DNA from: Verrucomicrobiota bacterium | GTDB lineage: Bacteria; Verrucomicrobiota; Verrucomicrobiia; Opitutales; Opitutaceae | NCBI GenBank assembly: GCA_014584295.1 | Contig: JACTNC010000030.1 | Coordinates: 1 to 58,374 of the forward strand | Reading direction: 5' to 3' | Length of the DNA stretch: 58,374 nt | Shown here: positions 26,989 to 38,100 of the stretch, piece by piece | How the letters are laid out: each line of letters opens with the position of its first letter | Position numbering within the stretch: position 1 is the first letter of the stretch | Notes under the pieces: generated by a model | Databases searched by the model: none | What the model saw: only the letters and a program-made list of their open reading frames with translations | Told to the model about the DNA's origin: nothing | Translations under genes and position numbers: made by a program

Positions 26989-27525
26989 CTATCGTGATCT
27001 TGTGTTCGCGGAACGCGCCACCACCCAGTCGATGATCTGATTGTCGTCGTTGCCGGCGCGCCAGATGAGGCTCAGGAATTCATGGGGATTAATGTCATGG
27101 GCAGTGAAAAACCCACGATCGCCGCCGCAGCAATACATGAGCGACGCCGGCAGTTCGCCACGCAGCTTGGCGCGGGCCTTGGGAATGATGCGCGGCAACC
27201 ATTCAATGCCGCGTACAGCGGCAGACTTGGGAGGGAGGTTTGAGGCATCAAGTACCTGGCTGCTTGGAATTCCCTTTTGTACGTTAAGGAAGTAGTCGCG
27301 GCGGACGAGTTCGATGCCGAGGGCAATGTCGTAGCCAGGTTCTCCTTCGCCTACATCGTCTTCCGCATAGTCGTAGAGGTGTTGGGCGGAGATCCCGTTG
27401 GATTTCAGCCATGCCTCCTCGCTCGCATTGAAATAGGATCCGGATCCCCGGCGTCCCTCGCGATAGAGCGAGACCGCCTTGTCGTAAAGTTCCCTGAAGC
27501 GTTTTGAAAAGATGTAGTGAATCAT
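26989..27525 (-). CDS. DUF5069 family protein
   Basis: This 178-aa soluble protein has the DUF5069 core: EWLPRIIPKARAKLRGELPA followed by LMYCCGGDRGFF, matching the usual 'LPRilaKArA...G.l..yvy.cg.d..fl' layout. The function is unknown. There is no signal peptide or membrane helix. It lies 72 nt downstream of rnr on the same strand, with a T-run and weak hairpin between, so it may be separately transcribed. Confidence 0.8.
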   Translation of the reverse strand: MIHYIFSKRFRELYDKAVSLYREGRRGSGSYFNASEEAWLKSNGISAQHLYDYAEDDVGEGEPGYDIALGIELVRRDYFLNVQKGIPSSQVLDASNLPPKSAAVRGIEWLPRIIPKARAKLRGELPASLMYCCGGDRGFFTAHDINPHEFLSLIWRAGNDDNQIIDWVVARSANTRSR

Positions 27526-27572
27526 GAACGTCGGAACTGACTCAACTTTTGGAAAATCGCCAGTGCTTCTCC

Positions 27573-27592
27573 AAAAAAAGCCGGTCCCGCTT
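27573..27592 (-). terminator. weak putative terminator after rnr
   Basis: On the minus strand a short AAGC...GCTT hairpin is followed by a run of seven T. The stem is only four pairs, so this is tentative. Confidence 0.3.
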
Positions 27593-27597
27593 GGGAA

Positions 27598-29877
27598 TCA
27601 GACGGGCTTGAAATCGATCTGGCGCTTGAAGCGATCCACCGCGGAGACAACGACCTCCAGCTTACTACCAAGGGTCAGTTTGCGCTTGTGGCGGCGCCCA
27701 ATCAGCGATGCACCGTCGGGAGTGACGGAATAGGTATCGTCCGCAAAGGCATTGAGCGAAACGAAACCGAATGTCATGGACTCGGTGAGTTCGATGAACA
27801 GACCCTGCGCACGGACGTCGGTGATGATCGCCTTGAAGATGGTTTTGTCCTTCTTGATCAGCTCGCGCTCAAAGAATTCGGCGAGCTTGATCTTCTGGGA
27901 CTCCCGCTCGGCTTCCTGCGAGTTGGTTTCCGTGAGGCTCAGGTGTTCGCCAAGGCTCTCCATTTGTGCCGCGGAATATGTCGGTTTCGCTGGTGCCCCG
28001 GAGCCTTCGCCTGTGTGTGGCAGCAACGACTCAAAGACGCGGTGCACCACGAGATCAGAATAGCGGCGGATGGGTGAGGTGAAATGCGTGTAGTCCCGCT
28101 TGTTCAGGCCGTAGTGTCCATCCGGCGAGGCCCGGTAGGCCGCCTTTTTCAGGCTTCGGAGGAGTTGCGTACGCAGCGTGTAGCCCTGCGGGTGGGAACG
28201 GAGCGATTCCAGTAGCTTCACAACCTCATCGCGCCGGGTGAGATCGCCGGTCTTCACCTGAAAAACGGCAAGTTGGTCCCGCAATTCCGACAGCTTGTCC
28301 TCATCGGGTTTGTCGTGCACGCGGTAAAGGGAGACCAGGTGGCGCTGCCTTGTAGCACGGGCCACCGCCTCGTTGGCGGCGAGCATGAATTCCTCGATCA
28401 ATTGGTGACTTTCGTCGTGCTCGATCCTTTCGAGCCGGTCCGCATAGCCCTCCTCGTCGACGAAGATCTTCGTCTCGGGCATGTCGAGGTCCAGCGAACC
28501 CGCGGCCATGCGGTCCTCGCGAAGACGCTTTGCGATTTTCCAGAGGGCACGGATCCATTCCTTAAGCTCGGAGAGTTCGCGGTCCTTCAGGGAGTTGAGT
28601 GCACGGCCTGTTGAACCCGTCTGGTGGCGTGCGGGCAGTGGCAGGGCGCGAATCCTGTCAAGGTCGTCGGTGAACAGAAAGGCGTAGGCCTGCCTGTAGG
28701 TCAGCCGCTTCCGGCTGCGAATGACGGTGTTTGCGAAGCGTGTGCCCTTGAGTTTTCCGTGTCGATCGAAGGTAAGAAAGACTGCCTTGCAGAGCCGATC
28801 CTGAGCCTCCACGAGAGAACACAGCCCGTTGGACAGTTTTTCGGGAAGCATGGGCACAACCGTGCCGACCAAGTAGGTGGAGTTGCCGCGGCGCTGAGCT
28901 TCGCGGTCGAGGGCTGTGCCTCGGCGCACGTAGGCGGAGACGTCCGCGATGTGGACGCCCACCTGGATTTCGCCGTGACTTCGTGATTCGATGCTGAGCG
29001 CGTCGTCGAAATCCTTCGCATCGTCAGGATCGATCGTGATGACGTTTCGCTGGCGGTAATCCTCGCGTCCATGGATTTCGGAGGCGTTGACGGCATCTGG
29101 CAGCTCGGCGACCTCTCTTAGCACCGCATCGGGAAAAGCAGGGTCGAGGTCAAATTTCCGATAGACTCCAAGGAGCTCCGCACTCGGTTCGAAGGTGATG
29201 CCGAGCCGTTCGATCACTTCACCCTCCGGGGCCTTGTGACGCGCTGTCCAGGGCGCAAGTCTTACCACCACCTTGTCTCCAACGGCTGGAGGAGGCTTCA
29301 GCCGACCTTTCGTGGGATCGGGAACCGAGATGTCGTGAACAAAGCGGGGGTCGTCGGGAGCGACATACCAGGCCGTGCGTATCTTTCTAAGCTGTCCGAC
29401 GAGTGTGTCGCGTGCACGTTCCACTACACGAAGCACGCGGCCACGTCGCTCGCGTTCACCGCCGAAAACTCCCTTGCCGCGGATCTTTCCACCGCCCGAT
29501 CGGGCAAGCACGGCCGCTTCCACGAGGTCCCCGTGCATGGCGACATCCGTGTCCTCGGCAGGGATGAAGATGGGATCGGGAGAAGGTCCTCCCTCGTTGG
29601 GCTTTCGGTCCGGGGTGACTAAGGCATGGCCGCTCTGGCGGAAGCTGATCCGCCCGATGATCGCGCCGCGCGACGCTCCGGTTGAAGTGTGGAGCGCAAT
29701 GCGATCGCCCTTGACGCGATCAATGGTCCCCGCGCTCGCCAACAGGCGGATCTCGTGGGCGAGCGCGCCGCGCCTCTTTTTGTCGATGCCGAGGGCGCGT
29801 GCGATACCGGCGTCGTCGAGCGGTTTGTAGTCCTGCCTGTGGAGCAGTTCGAGCAGCCGTTCGTTCAGTTTCTTCAT
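27598..29877 (-). CDS. rnr: ribonuclease R
   Basis: This 759-aa 3'-5' exoribonuclease of the RNase II/R family degrades structured RNA processively. An N-terminal winged-helix segment (about 1-65) and cold-shock OB domains (about 70-240) precede the RNB catalytic domain (about 260-600), whose metal-binding acidic run is DPDDAKDFDDALS. HFTSPIRRYSDLVVHR is the conserved C-terminal RNB motif. An S1 domain (about 660-755) closes the protein. I use ATG 29877, which overlaps the M16 peptidase stop as TGATG; a TTG one codon upstream is the other option. This coupling suggests co-expression with the peptidase. Confidence 0.95.
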   Translation of the reverse strand: MKKLNERLLELLHRQDYKPLDDAGIARALGIDKKRRGALAHEIRLLASAGTIDRVKGDRIALHTSTGASRGAIIGRISFRQSGHALVTPDRKPNEGGPSPDPIFIPAEDTDVAMHGDLVEAAVLARSGGGKIRGKGVFGGERERRGRVLRVVERARDTLVGQLRKIRTAWYVAPDDPRFVHDISVPDPTKGRLKPPPAVGDKVVVRLAPWTARHKAPEGEVIERLGITFEPSAELLGVYRKFDLDPAFPDAVLREVAELPDAVNASEIHGREDYRQRNVITIDPDDAKDFDDALSIESRSHGEIQVGVHIADVSAYVRRGTALDREAQRRGNSTYLVGTVVPMLPEKLSNGLCSLVEAQDRLCKAVFLTFDRHGKLKGTRFANTVIRSRKRLTYRQAYAFLFTDDLDRIRALPLPARHQTGSTGRALNSLKDRELSELKEWIRALWKIAKRLREDRMAAGSLDLDMPETKIFVDEEGYADRLERIEHDESHQLIEEFMLAANEAVARATRQRHLVSLYRVHDKPDEDKLSELRDQLAVFQVKTGDLTRRDEVVKLLESLRSHPQGYTLRTQLLRSLKKAAYRASPDGHYGLNKRDYTHFTSPIRRYSDLVVHRVFESLLPHTGEGSGAPAKPTYSAAQMESLGEHLSLTETNSQEAERESQKIKLAEFFERELIKKDKTIFKAIITDVRAQGLFIELTESMTFGFVSLNAFADDTYSVTPDGASLIGRRHKRKLTLGSKLEVVVSAVDRFKRQIDFKPV

Positions 29878-32744
29878 CAATTCTGTTTTTCCGCAGGCGC
29901 TGCTGGAGCCTTTACCGAAGGCAGGATCACAGCGTGTGAAATATTTGCGGGAGCGAAATACTTCTGTGCGAGTGCATTGATCTCAGCAACCGTGATGGAC
30001 GCGAAGTCCGATTCGCGGCTGCGCGCCCAATCGAGTACTTCGGGCCGCTCCTGGGCGCGGGAGAGAACACTGCCGAGCCAGTAAGCGTTGGTGCGGGCGC
30101 TCTCGCGAATGCTCGTCAGCGTTGGCAGCTTGGAGCGTTCCAGCTCATCCGCAGTGACGCCTTCCTTTTGGATCAAGTCTGATATGGCTCGGATCGCCGC
30201 GGCTATCTTATCGCCCATGCTAGGGTCGATATCCACTGAGGAAACAATGTAGCCATAACCGGGCAGGATGTCGCTCGACAGGCTTCGCGTGGAGGGGCTG
30301 TAAGTTCCCCCCATGTCCTCGCGCAGCTTGATGCGCAGGCGATCCTCAAGGATGTTCGAAAGCATGCCCAGGCGGCGGCCGACATGCACGTCAAGGCTGT
30401 CCGTTGTCGGCCAGTAGAAGGTGGCGAGGCCCTTGGGTATCTGGGAATCAATCCTGTAACTGCGGTCAAAGGGATGTGCGGGAAAGCTGACCTTGGTGAG
30501 CGCCGAAATGTCGGGTCTCGGATTGCGCTTGGGCAGCGCTCCGAGTGTCTGGGAGATCGCGGCCAGGGTTGTATCGATGTCGATGTCGCCCACGATCGAG
30601 AACTCGATCGCGCCATGCGACAACTGCGGTGTGAACCATGCCCTCACTTCCTCGAGAGTGCGGGCCATCAGCACGTCGCGCGGAGGCATTCCAAATCGCG
30701 GGTCGCCGTTTGCGAGCAGATTGGCAACCTCCGTTGAAAGCGGACCGCTGGGGGTGTGCTTGAAACTGAGGTACATCTGCTCGAAGCCCTTTCGTGCAAG
30801 ACGGAGGGATTCGGGTCGATAGCCGGGGTCGGTCAGCTTGGCGGTGAGCAGTTGCAGTGCGAGAAGGAGGTCGCGAGGCGTGGTGGAGCCGCTGAAACCG
30901 ATGTGATCCTGACCCAGATTCAGGCCGACACCTACGTTCTTTCCCGAAAGGATACGTTGCAGGTCATCCGTGCTGTGGCGTCCGAGACCACCGCCGTCGA
31001 ATGTCGATTTCGCAAGGGTGGCAAGACCGCGCTTGTCCTGTGGTTCTGAAAGGGAGCCCACACCGACACGTGCGTAGAAATGGATGCGGCCTGCTTCAAA
31101 AGGGGTTTTCTTGAGGTTGACGCGGACGCCGTTCTCGAATGCAACCTGAGTGATGTCCAGGTCATCAACGTGGGAGCGGGAAGCGATCCTGCCCGCAGGG
31201 CCAAAATCGGTATAACTCCAGGCTATGGCTGCTTCGGCGGCCGGGGCTTCGACGGTTGTGCCCACGGACTTGTTGTAGGTGGTGGTGATGGTGGCTGCCG
31301 CGTCGGGAATCGTTGCATTGCCGCTCACGAAGACATAGCGATGGTCGCTGTGCCAGGCGTCGCGCAGTGCCTTCAGGCATTGCTCTGGAGTAATTTTCTC
31401 AAGTGCGGGCTTGATAATCTCCAGATTGGTTTTCGGGTGCGAGAAGACGTTTTTGCGGAGAATGCTATTGGCGATGTCACCCGCGATAGTCGGCGAGCGG
31501 CGTGTGGGTGCGGTCTTTACAGCCTGTTCAAGGCTGTTGATGAAACTGGCGCGCACTTCATCGAGTTCGCTTTGGCGGAAGCCGTATTCGAGTGCGCGGC
31601 GAAGTTCCTGTTCGCCAACCGCGAGTGCAGCCTGCCATTGGTCGGCCTTGGCGGTCAGGTCCAAGGTGGCTTCGCGGAAGAAATCGAATTGTTCGTAGAC
31701 CGAGGTACTGGCGCTCAGGAAAGGAGCGTTTTCCTTCTTTGAAAGGATGCCGAATCGCCGGTTGATCATGGCGCTTGCCAGCGAACGGGGCAGGTCCTTC
31801 GTCCGATTGAAGGCTGTGTCCGGCTCGTACGAGTAGGGGAAAAGGCTGCTGATGCTGATCGAGGTGTTGGGTGACTCCGGTTCCGCATGGAAATAGGCGT
31901 GGATACCGGGGGTTGTCGCTATCCTGCCGAGGTCGGGCTTCTGCCTTGCGGGTACCCTTGCTGTCATCGTGCTAAACGAAGACGCGATGTGTTTTTCGAC
32001 GGCATCAACATCGAAGTCGCCGACTGCGACCACAGAGATCAGTTCGGGACGATACCACGTGTTGTAGAAATCGACGAATTCGCTGCGCGGCGCGTTTTCG
32101 ATGACTTCAACGAGACCGATCGGGATGCGCTTTGGCAGGAGCGTGGAACCGAGCAATTGCTCGAACTGTGCCACGAACGTTCGGAAGCCGACGCTGTCGC
32201 GGGCGCGTTTCTCGCTGAGGATGATACCCCGTTCGCGATCGATTTCAGCCGTTTGGAGCAGGAGGCCGCTGGCGTAGTCGGAGAATACGCGGAAACCTTC
32301 GGTAAGTGTGGCGTCGTGCGTATCGGCCAGTTCGAGAAGATAGAGGGTGCGGTCGAAGGAGGTCGATGCATTGGTGTCGCCTCCAAAATTCATGCCCATG
32401 CGCTGAAAGAACTCGATCAGCGTTCCCGGTGGGTAATGGGTGCTGCCGTTGAAGGCCATGTGCTCGAGGAAGTGAGCAACGCCGCGCTGGTCCTCGGTTT
32501 CGTTGAGTGAACCGGCTTCCACGAGCAGACGGAGTGAGGCGCGACCCTTGGGCTCCGCGTTGGCTGCGATGGCGTAGCGGATCCCGTTGGGCAGCTTTCC
32601 AAACCGGACAGCCGGGTCGGGTTTGATGTCGCTGGCTTCGTAGGCGAAGGAGAGCGTTTCGGCACGGCCGGAAAAAGGGGCGCATGCGAACAACGCCAGC
32701 AAGAGAAGGGGAAGGCCTTTCAGGAAAGACAAACGAAGGGTCAT
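29877..32744 (-). CDS. exported M16 (pitrilysin/insulinase) zinc peptidase
   Basis: This 955-aa protein has a signal peptide (LPLLLLALFACAPFSGRAE). The first M16 half carries the inverted zinc motif HFLEH (His91, Glu94, His95), with the downstream Glu region about 75 residues later. The second M16 half (about 530-950, from FENGVRVNLKKTPFEAGRIH) lacks HxxEH, as usual for the inactive lobe. It would degrade peptides in the periplasm. I moved the start from 32951 to ATG 32744 because the preceding 69 residues are low-quality and would precede the signal peptide. It is followed by rnr with a one-base overlap. Confidence 0.92.
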   Translation of the reverse strand: MTLRLSFLKGLPLLLLALFACAPFSGRAETLSFAYEASDIKPDPAVRFGKLPNGIRYAIAANAEPKGRASLRLLVEAGSLNETEDQRGVAHFLEHMAFNGSTHYPPGTLIEFFQRMGMNFGGDTNASTSFDRTLYLLELADTHDATLTEGFRVFSDYASGLLLQTAEIDRERGIILSEKRARDSVGFRTFVAQFEQLLGSTLLPKRIPIGLVEVIENAPRSEFVDFYNTWYRPELISVVAVGDFDVDAVEKHIASSFSTMTARVPARQKPDLGRIATTPGIHAYFHAEPESPNTSISISSLFPYSYEPDTAFNRTKDLPRSLASAMINRRFGILSKKENAPFLSASTSVYEQFDFFREATLDLTAKADQWQAALAVGEQELRRALEYGFRQSELDEVRASFINSLEQAVKTAPTRRSPTIAGDIANSILRKNVFSHPKTNLEIIKPALEKITPEQCLKALRDAWHSDHRYVFVSGNATIPDAAATITTTYNKSVGTTVEAPAAEAAIAWSYTDFGPAGRIASRSHVDDLDITQVAFENGVRVNLKKTPFEAGRIHFYARVGVGSLSEPQDKRGLATLAKSTFDGGGLGRHSTDDLQRILSGKNVGVGLNLGQDHIGFSGSTTPRDLLLALQLLTAKLTDPGYRPESLRLARKGFEQMYLSFKHTPSGPLSTEVANLLANGDPRFGMPPRDVLMARTLEEVRAWFTPQLSHGAIEFSIVGDIDIDTTLAAISQTLGALPKRNPRPDISALTKVSFPAHPFDRSYRIDSQIPKGLATFYWPTTDSLDVHVGRRLGMLSNILEDRLRIKLREDMGGTYSPSTRSLSSDILPGYGYIVSSVDIDPSMGDKIAAAIRAISDLIQKEGVTADELERSKLPTLTSIRESARTNAYWLGSVLSRAQERPEVLDWARSRESDFASITVAEINALAQKYFAPANISHAVILPSVKAPAAPAEKQN

Positions 32745-32962
32745 GAGGAATGAAGCGCGGGACTTGGGAGATGGGTCAACGGGATAGGGCCGAACGCTGG
32801 CGTTTGGTCCGAAAGAACCAAACGGGGTGTAATGGGTACGGACGGGAACTGGGCTGGACGGGTGGAATTTGAGAGAAAATCCGTGCAGTTGGCCTGCGTC
32901 AACCTTCGCGAAATGAGTTCCCTGTTGCGCTTTTCGAGGGAGATACGTCATGTGACGCGGTT

Positions 32963-34453
32963 ATGGCGTATGATTGGCTTAAAGGAGTTGCGGACGAGTA
33001 TGACGTGATCGTGATTGGAAGCGGTTTGGGTGGTTTGACCGGGGCCAATGTGCTCGCCAAGGCGGGGCACCGTGTGCTGCTGCTGGAGCACCATTATCAG
33101 TTTGGGGGATTGGCGACCTGGTTCACCCGCAAGGGAGGTCATATCTTCGACATCTCGCTCCACGGGTTTCCGAGCGGCATGATCAAGTCCTGCCGCAAGT
33201 ACTGGACGAAAGAAATCGCCGACGCGATCGTGCAATTGAAGGACATCCGCTTTGTGAATCCCCAGATGGATGTGCGCACGACCTTCACGCGGGATGACTA
33301 CAGCCGTGTTCTCATAGAGCAATTCGGTTTGAGCAGGCAAGTGGTCGAAGGTTTCTATGACCACCTCAGGTCGTTGAACTATTACGACAACAATCCTGAA
33401 ACGACACGCGAGTTGTTTGAGCGATTTTTCCCCGGACGGGATGATGTGCACAGGCTGCTGATGGAGCCGATTGCCTATGCCAATGGCTCCACGCTGGACG
33501 ATCCTGCGATAACCTATGGAATCGTCTTTTCGAACTTCATGGGAGCGGGAGTCTACACGTTCCGGGGGGGCTCCGATCTGTTGATCGCGAAGATGATTGA
33601 GGAGCTGAGGCGGAATGGCGTCGAGTGCCGGAAGCGGGTTCTCGTCGACCGGATCCTGGTTGAGGACCGCGATGGGAAGAAGGTGGCCGCCGGCATTGTG
33701 AGCAAGAGCGGGCGTGTGATCCGTGCGCGGGCGATCCTTTCGAATGCCAATATCAAGAACACGATTTTCCGCCTAGCTGGGGAGGAGAATTTTCCAACGG
33801 ACTATGTCGATGCGGCCCGCGCGGTGCGCATCAACACATCGTCCTGCCAGGTGTACTTTGGGATCAAAAAGGGCGAGACTATACCGCATATCGGCGATCT
33901 TGTTTTCACATCACGCGCGCCGAAATTCAGCAGTGAGGAACTCACGGATTTTCACACCACGAGTCGCACGTTTTCGGTTTACTATCCCGATACGCGTCCC
34001 GGATCCGAGCGCTATACCGTGGTGGCATCCTTGAACGGGCGGTATCCGGACTGGAAGTCGTTGTCGGAGGAGGACTATGAAACCCACAAGCGGCGGCTGA
34101 TTGAGGAGTCTCTTGTGGCGCTGGAGGAGTTCATCCCAGGGGTGCGCGAAAAGATTGACTGGATGGAGGCTGCGACGCCGAGGACGATCGAGCGCTATAC
34201 GACGCACATGGGAGGCACCTCGTTCGGTACGAAATTTGAGGGGTTGAAGGTGTCGATGGATCTTCCGGACAAGCTGCCTGGTCTTTTTCATGCCGGCAGC
34301 GTGGGCATCATCATGTCGGGGTGGCTGGGGACGATCAACTACGGGGTGATCACCGCAAACCGGATCGACAAGCACCTCTTTGCCCTCAGGCAGGAGGGGA
34401 GCGACAAAGCGACCGGAAATTCCGTTGCCGCAGGCGAGAGCACCATCAGATAG
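32963..34453 (+). CDS. FAD-dependent oxidoreductase, phytoene desaturase/CrtISO-like
   Basis: This 496-aa protein has the N-terminal FAD dinucleotide-binding motif [20 protein letters not shown] followed by [18 protein letters not shown]. The C-terminal family motif is [20 protein letters not shown]. The family includes carotenoid desaturases, carotenoid isomerase and retinol saturase, all acting on polyene or lipid substrates. There are no carotenoid genes nearby, so the substrate is open. The start ATG 32963 lies 218 nt from the divergent peptidase start. A hairpin terminator follows at 34458. Confidence 0.85.
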   Translation: MAYDWLKGVADEYDVIVIGSGLGGLTGANVLAKAGHRVLLLEHHYQFGGLATWFTRKGGHIFDISLHGFPSGMIKSCRKYWTKEIADAIVQLKDIRFVNPQMDVRTTFTRDDYSRVLIEQFGLSRQVVEGFYDHLRSLNYYDNNPETTRELFERFFPGRDDVHRLLMEPIAYANGSTLDDPAITYGIVFSNFMGAGVYTFRGGSDLLIAKMIEELRRNGVECRKRVLVDRILVEDRDGKKVAAGIVSKSGRVIRARAILSNANIKNTIFRLAGEENFPTDYVDAARAVRINTSSCQVYFGIKKGETIPHIGDLVFTSRAPKFSSEELTDFHTTSRTFSVYYPDTRPGSERYTVVASLNGRYPDWKSLSEEDYETHKRRLIEESLVALEEFIPGVREKIDWMEAATPRTIERYTTHMGGTSFGTKFEGLKVSMDLPDKLPGLFHAGSVGIIMSGWLGTINYGVITANRIDKHLFALRQEGSDKATGNSVAAGESTIR

Positions 34454-34457
34454 AAAA

Positions 34458-34485
34458 CCCGCCTTGCGTCGTAGCGCGAGGCGGG
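34458..34485. terminator. bidirectional rho-independent terminator
   Basis: An 11-bp stem (CCCGCCTTGCG with CGCGAGGCGGG, one wobble pair) closes a 6-nt loop. Four A lie on the left, giving TTTT after the hairpin on the minus strand; the plus side has only a loose T-rich tail. It sits between convergent genes. Confidence 0.75.
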
Positions 34486-34555
34486 CCGTTCAAGATTTTC
34501 ACCGCTTCTCCTGCGGCATTCGCAGGTGGGGGAATACGATGGATGCAGGCTGGGA

Positions 34556-34996
34556 TCAGTCCGGTTTCTTGAATTCCTTGTGCCCCTTCTTCTGCATGTC
34601 GCCTAGTTTGGCGACGATTGCAGCGGCGTCGGTATTATTGTTGGCCTTGAGCGCGGCCTCGAGGGGTTCGAGGTTGGCGATGAACTCATGCATCTTCTTG
34701 CGGTAGGCTGCTACGAATGCCTCGCGCTTGCTTGCTGGCTGATCCTCGGCCAGGGCGGGCGTGAGGGTGGCTGCGTGTTCGGCCGCGGTGCGGATTGATT
34801 TGAGCAAGGCGAGCGAACTTTCGTTGTGCGAAGCATCCTTGACCTGACGGCGCAGCTTCTTGTACGCGGCGCTCAGGTCGTCCATCGACTTGCCCAGCTC
34901 GGTGGTGGGCTTGTCGTCCTTTTCAGAAGCGTTTTGGGCACGAATGCCGGGCACGGCAGCCGCGCAGATCATTAGGGCAATGAGCAGTTTTTTCAT
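34556..34996 (-). CDS. cytochrome b562-family protein, exported
   Basis: This 146-aa protein has a signal peptide (MKKLLIALMICAAAVPGIRA). The mature part is all-helical and aligns with periplasmic cytochrome b562: KSMDDLSAAYKKLRRQVKDA near the start, LTPALAEDQPASKREAFVAA in the middle and KKGHKEF at the end. Both axial haem ligand positions are kept, Met38 (after DxxM-like TELGKSM) and His139. It may therefore bind b-type haem and carry electrons in the periplasm. Longer frames starting up to 35458 have unlikely composition, so I use ATG 34996. It lies downstream of the TonB receptor on the same strand, 142 nt away. Confidence 0.75.
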   Translation of the reverse strand: MKKLLIALMICAAAVPGIRAQNASEKDDKPTTELGKSMDDLSAAYKKLRRQVKDASHNESSLALLKSIRTAAEHAATLTPALAEDQPASKREAFVAAYRKKMHEFIANLEPLEAALKANNNTDAAAIVAKLGDMQKKGHKEFKKPD

Positions 34997-35138
34997 TCGA
35001 TTCCAGTCGGGCAGGACGGACGAGGCAGGGCAATTCAAATCCAGAGAGTTGGCGATTGGTGATGGCTTGTGATTTGCGACAAGAATCCAGGTGCTGCCGC
35101 AGGTTGCTTCTGGAACATGCGGCAGCACGTGATTGCAC

Positions 35139-38100
35139 TTACAGATCAAAGGTTGTGGTGAGAATAAACATCCGCGGCGGCACAATGCGGAAGGTGTGAG
35201 GCTCGCCGTTGGGGTAGGCTCCAACGGGTTGAAGCCGTGCGTGTGATTCCTGAATATTGCGCACATTGAGCTGGAACCGTGCGCGCACCTTGTCGCCAAA
35301 AAGGCGTGTCTGGTAGCTCGCGAACGCATCGAAATAAGTGTGCGCCTTGTCCCAGATTGGACGGTTCGGATCGAGTGTCTCTGCCAGATCGATATTTCCA
35401 TTGATCGGCACCCCGTAAAAACCGATTGCTCCTTTGCTTTCATAGCGCACGCCGCCACCGACGGTCATGTTTTTCAAGAAGCGGTTCTGGCTGATGCCTG
35501 CGAGGCGGAAACTCGTTGCGAGATTGAAACGCCATTCACGAATCTGCGGGCGGGAGGTGTCTTGGGTCGCACCTTCGATTCGCAGCGGAGTAACGATGCT
35601 GGTATTGATGAAGTCCCTGGGGGTTCGAGCCGTCGGGTCAGGAAGCGTGCCGGTGTACCCCGTATCGAGCCATTTAGTGCCTGTCCGCGGATCGATAATT
35701 GTTTCCCAAACTGCCATGCGCTGGCCGAGCCAAGTGATTTGGTTGGGGGATTGTAGGCCGTCAATCGTTTCTGAACGCGTGACATTGGCGCGGAGTGTCC
35801 AGTAGCTTGATGGATTATAGTTCAGTTCGTACTCTTCGCCTTTTGAGAGGATATCGGTCGAGTCTCCGATTGTGTTGCTTTGCCATGTTGCGAACACTTC
35901 TGGGGCGATGCCTTGGATACGGTAGGCCTCTGCGTCAGCAGCCTCGGGTGTCATCGACGGATTCAACTGGAGCAGCCAGTTGGTCGCCTGGCTGTGCAGA
36001 TTGAAAGCGTAGTGATTGGGGGAAACGTCGAAATCGGCATCCATGAGTCGTCTGGCAATATTGGCCGCCTGACCGGCTCGGGAGTTGATCTGGTCCGTCG
36101 TAAAGTGATTGGCCCGGAACGTGAACTTGCTGCCTAAGCTGAGTGTAATGCCGTAATCTTTGCCGATTGAGCGGGGATTCGGCAGTTCGTTCAGCAGAAT
36201 GGTGATGGCGGGGGCCACGGGTTGGAAGCTGTCGGCACGATTGTAGTAGAATCCCAAGCCTTGCAGGGCAGACGCCAACGAGGCACCCCAGCCCGTGCCT
36301 CGGCTTGCATCCTCGATTGCGCCCCAACCGCGGAACGGCCGGAGGACGGCACCTTTCGTGGTGGTCTCGCCACTGCGGATCTCCCAATCACCTCGCCAGC
36401 CTTTCATACGATCAAAGTCGAAATCGATTCCATTGGCCTGGAGGGCGGGGAGGTTTTGCCGCTTGTCACCGGTCTGGTCGGTGCGCCACCCATAGGTGGT
36501 AACGAGTCGATTGTTGAAGAACGAACTTTGCAGGATGACTCCCTTAGTCTGGAGAAGATTTAGGAGAGACCTGGAGTTTGAGCCCGCGCTGGCCTCAGTG
36601 ATGCCGGCGGATCCAAAGGTCGCGGGCTCGGTTACCCATTGCTTGGTCTGGGCATTGTACCAGGTAAAATCATAAACGCCAGGCTCGGCACGAGAGGGCG
36701 CGTAGTCAATGTTCAGACCATTCGCATCACCGACGTAGTAGTGAAAATAGGGCCGAGTCGCGGTCGTCGACGCCGGAAAGCCAGGGGAGTTAAGCTGATT
36801 GCCCTTGGGTTGGCCTGCCGGCGCATAGATCGGGCTGTCTGAAATCATGACATCACGAAATCGGTAGATATGGTTCTTGGATTTCCGCTCTTCACCGTAG
36901 CCGAGGAGCTGCTGCCGGCCTAGCAGACGCAGCCATTTCGATTTTGCCTGGGTAAGGTCGAGCACATAGGCGAGTTGCATACGGTAGGTGTCCCGTTCAT
37001 AGGGAGTTTGCGTCCAGACAGGCTCGGGGACACCTAGATAAGGCTTGAGGTAGAAGGGATTCGGTTCGCCATTTAGCAGCCGGGAATTGGGGTCGATATA
37101 GAGATATCCTGCTGTGCCGACAGGACCGACGCTGCCGACAGTGGTTTTGCGCGTACTGTCTGCATCCTCCCGCTGCCACGCAAACTGGAAGGCAATCGTA
37201 TTATGGGAAGTCTCGAGGAGATATTGCTCGAATTCGACTGTGGATGTGGCGACCTCCTCGCGTTGGTAGTTTGGCCCAGAAAGGTTGATGTGTGCAAAAT
37301 CGTAAAGAGCAGGATCCGACACGGCGCGGATCGTGGAGAAAAGTGGCCGACCATCGCGGATGGGCTCCGGGACACTTTCGAGCATACGGTTCACACCGGC
37401 GACGTTGGCAGGGCCGTTGGTCGCTGTAGCGGCAGGCATTCGGCCGATTATCCATCGTTGAATGCCACCTTGATCGACAAACAGGATGGGTCCCGGACGA
37501 TTCAGGTTGGCAAGCCCAGCGGGATTCCTTGTCCCGGTATACTGGGTTGAAACGCCATTCACCGTGGCAATCTGGGTGACCGGGTCCCAGGTCGGACTTC
37601 CAAGTTCGCGCCAGTAGGAAATGCCATCACGGGGTGTCATGGTGTTGGCTCGCGTGCCGTCGGAGAGGTAGGACTGGAAAGACGCCCGAAGTGTGGTGTA
37701 CTTGAAGGGGCGGATGCGGACCATGGCGTTGAGCCGTCGGGTATTCATGCCGGAAGGCTTTTGAACATCCTCATCGTGCTGATAGACGCCGCTTATGCGG
37801 ACGGCCAATTTGCCGGGTATCAACGCGCGGTTAAGGTCAAATGACGTGCGCCAGCCATCCCGGTTGTCGAAGCGCACCTGCGTGCTGGTTGTTGCCTTGT
37901 TCAGATTGGCCGACGCCGCGACCATGTTCACCGTTCCTGAGCCTACTCCGAGGCCGAAGAGGTTGGAGTTGGGACCACGACTGATTTCGACGGCATCAAT
38001 GTCGATCGGATCAATCGGCACGCGACCGCTGGTGGCGAAGCCGGAACGCGAGATGTTGGCTGCGGCAATGCCGCGCAGCCGATTGGATGACTGGCGATCG

